DNA of 64,000 nucleotides from Nectonema munidae (Eukaryota > Nematomorpha > Nectonematoida > Nectonematidae), in the NCBI GenBank assembly GCA_030549495.1, contig JAUIRK010000885.1, positions 1 to 64,000 on the forward strand, read 5' to 3'. Position 1 is the first letter of the stretch, and every line of letters starts with the position of its first letter. The notes beneath the pieces were generated by a model. It was given only the letters and a program-made list of their open reading frames with translations. It was not told the origin of the DNA and searched no databases. The position numbers and the translations under genes are program-made. Below, piece by piece: positions 46,735 to 57,690 of the stretch.

Positions 46735-49030
46735 CGTATTCGTGGGTGCCGTCTCAAGCTCCTGTTGGAAGAACGCAATTTAGGAATGTCCGAAACGACA
46801 GTCTGATCAACCTGGCCCTAAAAATAGAGCTGAAGTTTTGAATGATTGTTTAGCAATTTTCGATCTATTTATGACTCAAGATTTTATACAGTATATATAC
46901 AACTTTACAAAGGTAAGGAAGGATGAAAATTAGGCTTAATCTTTTTTTATTAGTAAACGAGCATTGAAATTCTCAAAAAGCTTTGTTGCAATGAAATATT
47001 TTGTAGAATCTTCCAATACCGGTCGTTTAGAAAATCAAATCTCTCGTTGAACAAAAGTTTTTTTGAGACAAAAATTTGATTGCTGTTTTTTATGTAAGGT
47101 ATCGTAGGGTCGTATATCATACGTCAATAAGATAAATCTATTCTACAGAATAGAATGCTACGCAAAACTGAACATTTTAGACCAGTCGGCAACATTTTTG
47201 TTCTAGAGCCATTTTCCACACCTATTTTCCAAAAAACAAGCCTAGAGCCACAAAAACCTAAAACTTACTAAGAAAAGAAGTGAGCACATTATATCTTGAA
47301 CCTCAATGCAAAATTAAAATAAATGTTTTTTTTTATAAGACAACACATTCAAAATAAATGCGATTTTTTTCTGAAGTTCAAAGCATATTTTTCTATGTCA
47401 GGAGTATAAGATGTTTTCATTTTGACACAATCCTTTAAAATTTCATCAGTGAGACGCGATGTATAATTACATTTTAAATGTTTGTGAATAAAAAACTTGC
47501 TCACATAAGTATATTGAGAAAATTATCATTAATCAACAAATTGTTCTCTGAAATTTATTTGAGCCACTACTTTATGGCTAATGAGCTTCATACGTTTCCG
47601 GAGACGCACCCCTGTTTTAGGCGGTCTTGAAGGTGTCCGGTATTGAGAGATTCCACTCAAAAACATTATTTTTTTGATTTTGGTAAAAAAAATAAAATAG
47701 TTTTGTAAAATTTAAATTCGCATATTTTTACAAAAGTTTGAAATCAGTGATATCTTAGCCTACTTCAGTTGTATACTCTACATTGGCCAATCAAAAAGCC
47801 AATCTATTGACATCAGGTATCTTTTTTCCGAGGATCGTGAAGAACCTCTTTTGAAGACGGCTATTTCTCGAGATATGTTTTTCCTAATACACACATTCAT
47901 TCGATTTGATATTCGAAACGAAAGAAATAGCGATGATAAAATTTCTGCTGCTCGATTTATGCACAATCATTTTTATGACATATTTTCTCGGTATTATACT
48001 CCGACAGATTATTGTGTAACTGTAGACGAGCAGTTGGTAAAATTTCGAGGGGGTTGCCCAGTAAGAATATATGCCCTTCTAAACCAGGTAGGTATGGTGT
48101 AAAACTGTACCATTGTAATGACTCTAGAAATTACTATGTTTTAAAACCTGAAATATATGTTTCAAGTCTAGATGATAGATTTTATTTTAACGGGTAAAGT
48201 ATAGTTAAGCGGTTGGTGACTGATGCAAATCTTCCAAAAGACTGTGGAACGACAATAGATGGCTTCTTTACATCACATAATTTTTATGCCTTAGGCACAA
48301 GTCACTATTACACATTATTAGGAACGGTAAGGGCTAACAGGAGATTTCTGCCTCTCATATTGAGGCCGCAATACTTGAAAGAGTTTAAATTGGCTGCATG
48401 TGAAAGTAGATTTTTGTATATCACACATGCAGCTCTAACCGCTTACATACCCCGTAAACACGCTACCAAAGTTTTCAAAGTTGTCTACATATTGTCCGGT
48501 CAGCATTTAGGCAATGTTCAAACTGAAGGGGTAAACAATGTTCCAGAAACAATAACAATAGCTTTAAAAGTGGGGTTGATATGGCAAATAAAATGTCGAG
48601 GGCATATACTTGTTATAAGTCGAGTAGAAAATGGACCTATGGTGTTTTTGCAAATCATTTGGTTATAGTTTGCCATAACAGTTCGATAATTTCAAAATGT
48701 TACTCCCTAAATTTATATCCATCAACAAAAGCTGGTAATAAGAAAATATTTTCTAAGAAATCTGTGTTACAAAATTTCTGAAACATCCATGCAATTGAGA
48801 GCACAAAGTTCCTTGACCCCCCAGAAACATTCTAGGTATTTTATCCTTTTACGGTTTTGAAAATACTTTAGAAACTCGAGAACTTTCTTCAACTTCTAGA
48901 GGAAACTGCTATATTTCATCATGTAAACCTAAAAAGCGGGGAACCAGAAAATGTGATATGTGTCATATAAGTATATATGTAAAAAACACATAAAAATGAT
49001 GTGTCCGAACTGCCAATGGCTTGTTTGCAG
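46735..49030 (+). pseudogene. piggyBac transposase, broken, probably with an internal insertion
   Basis: An N-terminal scrap at 46835-46915 reads ALNDCLAIFDLFMTQDFIQY, like the start of the piggyBac DDE domain. After about 0.8 kb of unrelated sequence the domain resumes at 47780: YLFSEDREEPLLKTAISRDM, then PTDYCVTVDEQLVKFRG (catalytic VDE), TTIDGFFTSHNFYAL (usual DNFFTS), GTVRANRRFLP, and GVDMANKMSRAYTCYKSSRK (usual VDLADQ; the second Asp is changed to Asn). From 48900 a Cys-rich tail, KRGTRKCDMCHIS, fits the piggyBac C-terminal zinc-binding region. At least five stops or frame changes. TTAA ends were not identified. Confidence 0.85.
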
Positions 49031-49280
49031 ATATTTTTATTGTTTATTGATTAAATCAAAATAATGTCCTATAATTTTTCAAATTTTTTTATTTGCTATA
49101 TCAATTTATACTGTACATGTATACATATGTATAAATCAGGGATGGATCTTGGTCAAAAATTTAGGGAGGGGGGGGGGGGGGAGGGGCTGTGCCACTTTTT
49201 CGAATTTTTTTCTAATATTTTCTATCGTGAAAAGTTGTTATTTAAAAGTTTAAACTAACTTGTTCGTTTTTATCAAAACG
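49031..49280. other. Short stretch with a 14-G run
   Basis: Contains CAGGGATGGATCTTGG and a G run at 49168-49181. This resembles a hAT MITE end, but no partner end or duplication was found. Confidence 0.35.
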
Positions 49281-49440
49281 TAAGTGGTTTAGTGGCTGCG
49301 AGGTTAAACGGTTAGAAGCGCTGCTATCGATCTGAAGTTCCGGGTTTAAGCCTCGCTTCTGCTAGATTATTCATAGCTTGATGTTAGCTGCAAATTAGTA
49401 CTTTTTTCGATGAAAATACCACATCACCTTTAATCTTTAT
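49281..49440 (+). mobile_element. tRNA-derived SINE, different head, related tail
   Basis: The head AGTGGCTGCGAGGTTAAACG carries an A-box-like sequence; CCGGGTTTAAGCCTCG is a degenerate B box. The tail (CATAGCTTGATGTTAGC then CGATGAAAATACCACATCAC) resembles the tails of the SINEs at 27283 and 31142 although the head differs. Confidence 0.7.
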
Positions 49441-50559
49441 CATAAAGATTCAAAGTTACTACATTGTTTAATCGCTACATTGTTTTTATAATTTCATTTC
49501 ATATGAGCTTATTTTTGAAAATGTGTGTACATTTCACCAACCAAAAACTCAACTATAAAAAACAGGGGTGGGGAAGGGGTGCCGCCCCGCCCCCCGGCAT
49601 AAATGTATATATATATATATGTAAGTACCCAGTCAAATCAAATTTTGTTTAGATAGTGTTAATTAGTTTTAAAAATTTTATTAGTAACTTGATAAAAATT
49701 GCTTTAGAATTTTTTTTTTTATTAATCATGCGATTAGAAATGAATGAAATTTTATCTTAAGTCAAAATATTTCAAAAAACTACAAAAAAAAATTTGACCT
49801 ATTTTAGAATTATAAACAAGACCTCTGGATGAGGGTTGATAAAAAAAATTATGGGCCATTAAAATTTTTTAAAGTCATAATGAGTTCTACATCGTCCAGT
49901 TGAAAATTACATATGGTTTTCATAATTTCTTACATATTTTTTATTGGGCGAAAAATACCTTTAAAGTTCGAAGGTGGAGTAAAAACCCATGGTCCGTACT
50001 GTGTGGGTTACTTCGCATAGTTATGCGTTAGAATCAATAATGTGATTTATTCTTCTCACATTGTCAGTATAAATATAACGAATGCCCTTCGTTAAAAATT
50101 AGAAAGGTGGTATCTAAATTAAATAAAAATTGTTTCGAAATAAAAGTGGACTACGATTAATCAACACAACTTTTAGATTCGATCGACATATTTCAGTTCA
50201 AATAGTAATTAAAAATGTATTAGAAAAACATTATACTGACCCCTAAAAAGTAAAAAATATTGACTGACGTCACATAAAAGCAAATTTTGAAAAAGGGAAA
50301 ACATTTTTTTTGTAAAACCTAGCCTATGGCACAAAGAGTATAGCTTTCCAATGATACCATTTTCAATAAAAATTTTTGTTTAAATCTTCACATTATGCTG
50401 TACTTTTTTTTACTAAAATTTAGACCAAATTTTTCGAAGTAAAATACAGTTCTCAGAAAAATTAAGAAGCTTTTTCAAAAATACATTATTCTAGCGTATA
50501 CAGCAAACGATAAGCTTTCAAATAAGGTCTGGCACGTTGTCTCCACGGAGGTCTTGTCC
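49441..50559. other. AT-rich stretch, nothing recognised
   Basis: Contains a G/C-rich patch at 49563-49600 (GGGGTGCCGCCCCGCC). No gene or element is supported. Confidence 0.35.
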
Positions 50560-50925
50560 GACCTCTGATATACACATTTTTGTAGAATTTAGTGTTGATG
50601 TTCATTTTTTGAGACAATCAATTAATTAAAAAATTGATTTAAATATAACAGCTCAAGTCAAAATTATTTTTTTTGAAATACTTATAATTTTTTACACATA
50701 TATACGATTTTCAAGTATGCCCAATTTAGTGCTTATTTTTTTATGAAAATCAATTAAACATGTCAAAAAATAGATTAAACCTGTCAATCAATGTCAAATA
50801 TATACAATTCAAAATAAATTCTGCTTACAATATTTCTCTAGTAATTATTTCAATTTATTTAATTCACTCAAAATATTTCATATCAGTAAATTAGATCTCG
50901 ATATGACCTCCATCGTTTGGGCTAC
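50560..50925 (+). repeat. Dispersed ~140-150-bp repeat, two units plus shared tail
   Basis: Units near 50565 and 50705 (ATTTTCAAGTATGCCCAATT) are followed by the same tail as at 23270-23400 (AAATAAATTCTGCTTAC, TTAATTCACTCAAAATATTT, TCGATATGACCTCCATCG). Confidence 0.75.
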
Positions 50926-50974
50926 AAATAAGTTTTCGGCTGTCAAACTCTACATTATTTCTTCTATACTTTAT

Positions 50975-51235
50975 AAAGTATTAAGATGTTTGGCAACCGT
51001 CTACTGTTATCATAGTGATTTGTATCAAGGAAGATCTTCCTTAGAACCTTGGTGTTCTTTCAAACATTATTCTTTCAATATGCAGTAAATTGAAATATCA
51101 TGAAAAACATCAAGTTTATATTTTTTCAGTCATAATCTTTTAGCAAACATGGCCAAAAATCTGAAAGCTACAGGTACTATCAGGTGTAACAAGAATCTTC
51201 AATTGTCCACTCTAAAAACATGTCATGAAAAAAGA
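50975..51235 (+). pseudogene. piggyBac transposase fragment
   Basis: RCLATVYCYHSDLYQGRSSL fits the strand before the catalytic DNFFTS box, and after a short gap HNLLANMAKNLKATGTIRCN matches the FTS.nLl..L...G..atGTiR.NR block. It is short and interrupted, and distinct from the longer relic at 46.7-49.0 kb. It lies just left of duplication block A copy 2. Confidence 0.75.
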
Positions 51236-51690
51236 AAATGATGAAATTTTTAATGATAAAGTCGATAAGAAAACAAATTAATTTTTTTTTTAAACTTAAC
51301 AATAATAATCATGTTATTCTTGAAAATAATCATCAAAATATTAAAATTTTTGACAGTGTTTTTGGATAATCTTCAAAATATTAAAGTTTCAAGATCGCAT
51401 TTTGTTGCGCAATATAATTCATAGATGGTTGACATATTCAAAACTATTAAATGTCTCTCAAATCAAAAAATCTCATTAGAATATTTTTACTAGATTTATA
51501 CAAACATAGTAAGTATTCACATAGAGAATAGTGAATGGAAGAATAAGTTACAATAAATCAAATTATAATAAAGTAAGTATCTTTACTAGAGTTTAGAAAA
51601 AAAATTTCCTGATGCAATACTGAAAAAGCGGGACGCCTAGTAAGAGATCCTCTACAGTTTTAGAAGAAATGAGATATGATGGTATTCATC
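51236..51690. repeat. Segmental duplication block A, copy 2
   Basis: Direct match to 30890-31870 minus the SINE and hAT MITE. It preserves both empty sites: AGAATATTTTT joined to ACTAG at 51488/51489, and one CTCTACAG at 51650-51657. Confidence 0.9.
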
Positions 51691-51949
51691 ATCATGCATG
51701 CTCTACAACGTCAGCCTTTAAAAAAAATTTAAAAGATCAATCAAAAAAATTACCTTTAAATTGATCGTTGACCTCAAAAAGGTAATTTGACATAGAAATC
51801 GATTTTTCTGTAATGCCTAAAACTCTGTACATGTCTATATATTAATGTACAAAAGAATTTTTTTGGAGAAAATCGTATTTTATGAACTAGAGTGCAACAT
51901 AAAATAAAGTTTTGACAACACTGTTGTAGGCTGTAACACCAACGAGTCT

Positions 51950-52280
51950 TCTATTTCCGGCCTTTCTCAACGGTTTTCAGAAGAATTTCTTTGCACTTTG
52001 GAACAGTTAAACCAATAATTTGGTTGCCTAAAGATTTACAAAGATTGTTTTTAGTACCATGGTATAAAACCTTTATTTGGTTAGAGCATATCATATCTAT
52101 GGATAAGGCTTTTTGTTTCGTATGCAGTTGTTTCAGTACTAGAATATCCAAATCTGAAAAGGCATATGTGACCATCTGTTTCAATAACTGGCGAAAAGTA
52201 ATAAGGAGGGATAAAGGCTTAATTAGACATGCGATTAGTAGTGATCAATGTCTATCCATGTCCCGATCTGAAAGTTGATA
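51950..52280 (+). pseudogene. hAT transposase TTF-type zinc finger fragment, copy 2
   Basis: A continuous 95-codon frame. VPWYKTFIWLEHIISMDKAF followed by CFVCSCF, then FNNWRKVIRRDKGLIRHAIS, matches the TTF zinc finger (W......W.......AFCF.C..F ... GFNNW....) of ZMYM1-like hAT transposases. The catalytic part does not follow directly; GABPA lies next on the opposite strand. It may be a separate hAT scrap from the relic at 56.1-58.5 kb, because the segments before the catalytic region overlap in content. Confidence 0.7.
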
Positions 52281-53187
52281 ACAGATAAAATTAGGATAAC
52301 TTGTTCTATTGTTTCAATTTTTGATCCTAATTGCCAGTATATTTTGATCAAAAACCTTAAATATTTAAAAATTTACTAAGTTTAAAATGTCATATCGATG
52401 GCATAATGAAACTGCTGATTTATCGACTGTGGTAAATTTAATGAATTTATCAAGCTCATGATAGCGATAAATCCCACTTTCAGAGAAATACATGATTAGT
52501 TTATGAAAAGCTATAAATCTCCAAAAAAAAAGTTTGTTTTTGTTTTGACTCTATTATATATGAATGATTTTTTTCTCTTGTTGAGCTAATAGGAAGAGTA
52601 GTGATGCAGTCACAATTTAAAACAAGGTAATTCGATTTGATAAAATCCCTGCAGTTATGGTGGAATTGGGAGCTAAGAATGTAAGTGTAATGTTGGGTAA
52701 TAATAGTGGTGTATTTACTGGACAAAATTTTTTTTATAATAAATTTTGAAAATTATACAAATTAGTTTCGACCCCCCCCCCCCCTCTCTATAATTTTGAG
52801 GATGTACCCCCATGGGCTACATGTATATTTGAAAAAAAACCTGCAAAAAAGTTTAAAAATTACTTTTTTGTCCTTTCAGTGAGGAAGTTACCCTGCTAAG
52901 TGTATTTTATGAGGAAGGAATTCCTCAGTTAGCATTTTCAATATAATAAGAAAAGATCTTTAACATAAAAAAATAAAAATATTTATTTTTATATATCTAT
53001 ACTTATTTAGATTGAAGAATGAATACCAATTATAAATAAGGACGGTATAACCACTCTTTAAATAACGAGAGATTTTATTTTCTTAATGAATCTAAATAAT
53101 AAGGCAATACTTTTCAGAAGAAAATAAACTTTGAAATTGGAAAATAAAATAACAATTTTATTATCTGTCCAAATTTTACATTCCTGT

Positions 53188-54453
53188 TCAGAGGAGTTTT
53201 TCCCTTTTACTTCTGCATTTTTGTAAAGTCTCGCATTCAATCACTAACTTATTTAATTCCGCAGAACTGTAGCCTAAAAGGGATTTCAGATCACACACAA
53301 ACTTGTATACAAATCTTTTGCCAGCAACTTTAGTAAGGACATGCCCATCATAGTAGTATCTTAAAGCTCGACTCAACTTTTCATAATTCATATTTTTACG
53401 ATTCTTCTTTTCTCCCCACAAAGTGGCAACCATTTCAGGATTACTAAGAATAAACTCTCCATCATCAGATATCCATCGTATGCAAATTCGATATTTTTTG
53501 TCAACCAGAAGCTCCAGTAAAAATTGCCATAACTGAATCCCAGAATTGCTTCCACTATAAGGAGCATAAGTAAGACTTGACATGCGTTCTTTATTTTCAG
53601 AAAATGATAAGCATTGAGAAGAAGTATAATAATTAGTATTATTAGCGGTATAAATATCTTGTGGCACAGAACTTTTGCTGGAAAAAACTACTTCATGTGA
53701 AGGAGTGATAGAAACAGTAGCAACTATATCACACTTACGTAACAACTCCAAATGGGTCCAGAAAATATCTCTGTTTTTGTCAACAAGCATATTCATCACT
53801 TGAGAGAACGAAAGTTCACCCACTTCTTGGCCATTCAATTGCGAAAAGTTTTCAAAATCAATAAAATCTACGCCTAACTCAGACTTTATCCAAAGCAGCC
53901 ATATTTTAACACTTTCATTATTCCAATCAAAGAGCCTTTTAGGAATTTGATACTTTTGTTGTAACAATAAAAATGTTTGTGAAACAGTCCACTTAACAAC
54001 TGGAGCAGAAGAATTTTCACTTTCAACATTCTGACTCAAGTTAAACGAAGATGGAGCAATATCTTGGGAAACTGAAGAAATGTAAGCAGGAAAAGCCTGG
54101 TTATTGTGACACTCAACATCATTAAAGAGTTCTATATTTTTCAAAAATTGTTTTTGTGAGCTAAGAAATTCGTTTAGTGGCTTCAAAACATCTATGATAT
54201 TAATGCACGGCTGCATTCCAATTTTTTCGAGTATTTCTACGTTAACTTGAACTACTCCATCACCATAAACACCTTGCTCAACAAGACTCTTGCTTGGATC
54301 CAGCTGCTCAACATCTTGTAAAAAGATATCATAGTCTTCGAAATTTGTAGCAAATTTAGTTGTGATCAACGTTCTGATTGTACCAATGGGATCAACTATA
54401 TTCATGCATAATATGATTGTTTTGTCTTCTTCCTCTTCTTTATCTTTTTCCAT
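53188..54453 (-). CDS. GABPA: GABP-alpha ETS transcription factor, copy 2
   Basis: 421-aa intact, intronless paralog of the gene at 39337-40605, about 98% identical in nucleotides by hand count. All domains are kept: N-terminal GABP-alpha domain, Pointed/SAM ([20 protein letters not shown]), ETS ([26 protein letters not shown]) and the GABP-alpha-specific [11 protein letters not shown]. Differences include K81Q, one residue fewer in the Asn/Tyr-rich linker near residue 275, N324I within the ETS domain (copy-1 numbering) and the last residues. The start is fixed by an in-frame TGA two codons upstream. Roughly 120 bp upstream of the ATG is nearly identical to copy 1, then similarity falls. With both frames open, both copies could be expressed; expression cannot be judged here. 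Confidence 0.95.
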   Translation of the reverse strand: MEKDKEEEEDKTIILCMNIVDPIGTIRTLITTKFATNFEDYDIFLQDVEQLDPSKSLVEQGVYGDGVVQVNVEILEKIGMQPCINIIDVLKPLNEFLSSQKQFLKNIELFNDVECHNNQAFPAYISSVSQDIAPSSFNLSQNVESENSSAPVVKWTVSQTFLLLQQKYQIPKRLFDWNNESVKIWLLWIKSELGVDFIDFENFSQLNGQEVGELSFSQVMNMLVDKNRDIFWTHLELLRKCDIVATVSITPSHEVVFSSKSSVPQDIYTANNTNYYTSSQCLSFSENKERMSSLTYAPYSGSNSGIQLWQFLLELLVDKKYRICIRWISDDGEFILSNPEMVATLWGEKKNRKNMNYEKLSRALRYYYDGHVLTKVAGKRFVYKFVCDLKSLLGYSSAELNKLVIECETLQKCRSKREKLL

Positions 54454-55400
54454 TACTCAATTGATAGTAAAGAAAAAGCAAAAAACATGATTATTACTAA
54501 AAGCACAAATGGGTAAAATGAATTCAATTCTTCATTTTCGATTAAAAAATATTATTAATTTAGCGAAGTGGTGCAATTTTTTACACCACTTGATTTTATG
54601 AACATCATATTTTAAATGATAAAGTTTAGAACGTAATTTATAAATTACATTATTTTTGAAATAAAAATATATCTTAGAATAAAAAAAATTTGACTACATA
54701 ACTTCTTACTTAGTCGTCTGCCAATTTTTATAAGCTTACTTAAAAAATATTAAAGGAAATTATTGCATACATCAGAGTAACTAAAAAATTATAATGATAA
54801 GTTACATTTCATATCAAAACCACGTGAAATAAAGTTGAAAAGTATACATAACTACGCATTCTAATTTTAAAATTCTGGTAAATATATTGTCATCGTAATA
54901 CCGCCATAACATAGATCCTATTTTAAACACTTGAAAATTTTATTAAATGCTGAGCATTTTAATTGATACCGAAATCTCTCGTAGAGACCTATGAGAAATA
55001 AAGGTTAGGTGCTAAGATTCAAAGAGAAAAGAATTGAAATGGCAAACTATACGCTTACATGGTTTTAATAATTGAAGTAATTCAAAAAAATAACTTAACT
55101 CTTTGAAGACAGGTGGGAAACCAGTGTCCCAAGAAATGAAAATGGTCTACTTAAATTATATTAAATTTAATTGAAAAAGGAAGCAGACGATTAGTCTTCA
55201 AAATTCATGTCGTTTACCTAAATGCTTAATTTAGTCCCTAAAGCTAAATAATTTTTTAAATATTGAAGTCTAGTCTATATACCTCTTTAAAATAATAAAA
55301 CATTATAAGTATCAAAATAATAGCTGTAAAATTTTTTTTAAGAATGCATAAAATTGAAGTTGAAGACATCTTTGTATAGGATTTACAAAATAATAAAATA

Positions 55401-55839
55401 AATATTCAAATAATTTTTTCTTTTTATATATTACATATCTTTACATAACCACGTAGTGGGCAGTTCTTAGGGGGCATTTCTATGATTTCTCTACGTGAAT
55501 TTTTCTTTGTGTATAGTGAAGAAGTGATATAAAATTATTCGGAGGCAAATTAATCCCTGTAATTTGAATACAGGGAATTGAATGACTGTAATTGAATGAC
55601 ATACTATGATAGTTCAAATTTAAGACTAGTTTAGAATGATTTATTTTTTTTTATTCTATCCACTTTTTGTGTTTTATATTTCACCACAAATAATACAAGT
55701 ACTTTAATAAAAATTGTTTGAAAATTTTCTTTACGTTGCCTCCTTTGTTGTAAAGTAAAAACTGGGCATCAAAATTCAGGTGTATTTATAAAATTCATTA
55801 TATACAAATGTTGAATTCCCAAAATATAGGTAATAACTT
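55401..55839. other. AT-rich spacer right of the duplication
   Basis: No gene or repeat recognised. Confidence 0.35.
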
Positions 55840-56100
55840 TTGTAACATCGTCTTTCCGGTATATCAAATCTTACCTCTAGCAAAATAGGAACAGAAAGTT
55901 GCATATTTTTTGATTTTTTAGAGAATATTTTTCGATTCTTTGATTACATAATTTTATTTTGATTATTTGTCAAATAAATTAGTTAAAATCGGGTAAATTG
56001 CAAAAATACAGGTAATAAATTTTATAACATCGTCCCCTCAATGAATTATATCAAATCTAACATCTAGCAAAATTTGAACAGAGAGTTGAAATTTGTCCCT
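55840..56100. repeat. Dispersed repeat, inverted relative to 46340-46600
   Basis: Contains two GTAATAA..TTT(G/A)TAACATCGTC motifs about 175 bp apart, and TTTTCGATTCTTTGATTAC; the reverse complement matches 46340-46600. Confidence 0.75.
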
Positions 56101-57002
56101 CTCATCCATGGCCGTAGCTAAGTGGGCAGCTGGGGGCTGAGCTGGAAAAATTGCTAACGAACGGGATAGAGGTTTCAATAAGCACCAAACTTCTTCACCA
56201 CATATCAGTTCTATGGCAGTATGGAAAGAAAGAAAAACCCGAAATGAAAAAGATAGTTCGGTGTCGACTTTGATATTTAAAAATGTGATAGAGAAAACTA
56301 GATATTAGATAAAATTAATAGTTGATGTAATCAAATTTCTAGTGGCTAATCAGTTGGCATTCAAAGCAACTTTCGATGAAAATTTATCAAAAGAAGAGGG
56401 ACTCTTCAACAATCTTTTCGAATACACCATAGAAAAAGACCATCATTTGAAGCACATTATTAAAACTTGCATTCCTTAAAATGCGACGTACATATCCCCG
56501 CAACTATAAGATGAAATCATCGGCAATCTTCACAGTATGGTTAAAGATTCTGTTGCCAAAGATGTCAAAGAGTGTGATTCCGGACATTACTCTCTTTTAA
56601 TGGATGGAATGAGTGAAAAATCGAATACCGAAAATATTTCGATCGGTACGTCATTGGCTCTCAAATGCATAGATGTTTTAAAAGAGTCGGAGATTGATTG
56701 CACAAAACTATATCACAATGTTACGTGGAGCGAGTGTCATGTTCGGTTGTAAAGGTGGAGTTCAAGCCATTATTCAACAACAATTAGGAAGAAAAATTCA
56801 ATATATTCACTGCCTTAATCATTGCCTTCATTTAGTTGTCATTGACACATTTAAAGAGAATAAAGTTCTGAAGGATTTTTGTAATCAATGTAAAGCATTG
56901 AATGTTTCGTCGTCCCAAAGTTGAAAACCATTATCAAGGGAAATCCTTAAAAAGATAATCTGAACAAAGATGATCTGGCCACTATGACACCAAAAGCGGT
57001 AG

Positions 57003-57690
57003 GACTTTTTACCCAAATACACCCAAATATACCCAAATACACCCAAATATACACAAATATGTTCTTTATTTACAAATAAGAACTTGAAATTAAAAATAAT
57101 ATTAAATAAATGCTTAAAATAAAAAAACGAGCGCTGGTAATAGAGTATAGTTATATATTTTTATGTCACCCATTTTCTTGCCAGGCCACATATATTAGTA
57201 TAATTATTTAAATTAAAAATTTATTTTGTGTTATCAAACTTACTATTATAAAATAATTATATTATTATTTATAAATAATTATAATATTTTAAGTTATTAT
57301 TATAATATAAACCATTTTTTCAGAGCTTCAATGGTTGTTAGGGTGTACCTCTCAGCTTAACAGTTGAAGGTCAGGGGTTCGATCATCAAGGCTCCCAACT
57401 CTAAAAACAAATTCACAAAAACTGTGATTAACCATCTTAAGCATAATGCGAGCATATAGCCTTACGGCTGAAAGTGCTTTGATATCTCCAACCAACCAAT
57501 ATAAACCATTTTAATTAAAAAAAAATATAGATTAATTTTTTATAATTCAATATCAAATTAATAATTTATATTAGTTTTATCCTGAGAATAATTCTTCTAT
57601 GTATATTTAACTTATTCTTTGAATATTTAAATTTTTTTTCATCTGTTTGGGTGTGTTTGGGTATATTTGAGTGTATTTGGGTAAAAAGTC
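57003..57690. mobile_element. TIR element of ~688 bp nested in the hAT relic
   Basis: Inverted ends of about 45 bp built from short tandem motifs: left GACTTTTTACCCAAATACAC and right, reverse-complemented, GACTTTTTACCCAAATACAC, each continuing with CCCAAATATACCC-type repeats. It interrupts hAT coding sequence. The flanks AAGCGGTA and AACCGGTG could be a decayed 8-bp duplication. No coding capacity; family uncertain (hAT-type MITE possible). Confidence 0.75.
57319..57497 (+). mobile_element. tRNA-derived SINE-like retroposon with a 15-bp target duplication
   Basis: Flanked on both sides by AATATAAACCATTTT (57304-57318 and 57498-57512). The head has TGGTTGTTAGGGTGT (A-box-like) and GGGGTTCGATC (B box). 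The remainder has CTTACGGCTGAAAGTGCTTT and ends CCAACCAACC rather than in poly(A). It sits inside the 688-bp TIR element, giving three levels of nesting. Confidence 0.85.

Larger units (their letters stand above)
51935..55400. repeat. Segmental duplication block B, copy 2 (contains GABPA copy 2)
   Basis: Direct match to 38250-41600. It is separated from block A by about 245 bp here, against about 6.4 kb in copy 1. A 13-C run at 52772-52784 is present only here. Confidence 0.92.

Noticed and set aside
47165-47300. Possible hAT MITE inside the piggyBac gap (CAGTCGGCAACATTTTTG)
   Set aside because: The partner end was not found; could explain the 0.8-kb insertion in the piggyBac relic but is not supported.
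53058-53240. 60-codon minus-strand frame
   Set aside because: Overlaps the GABPA copy 2 3' end in another frame.
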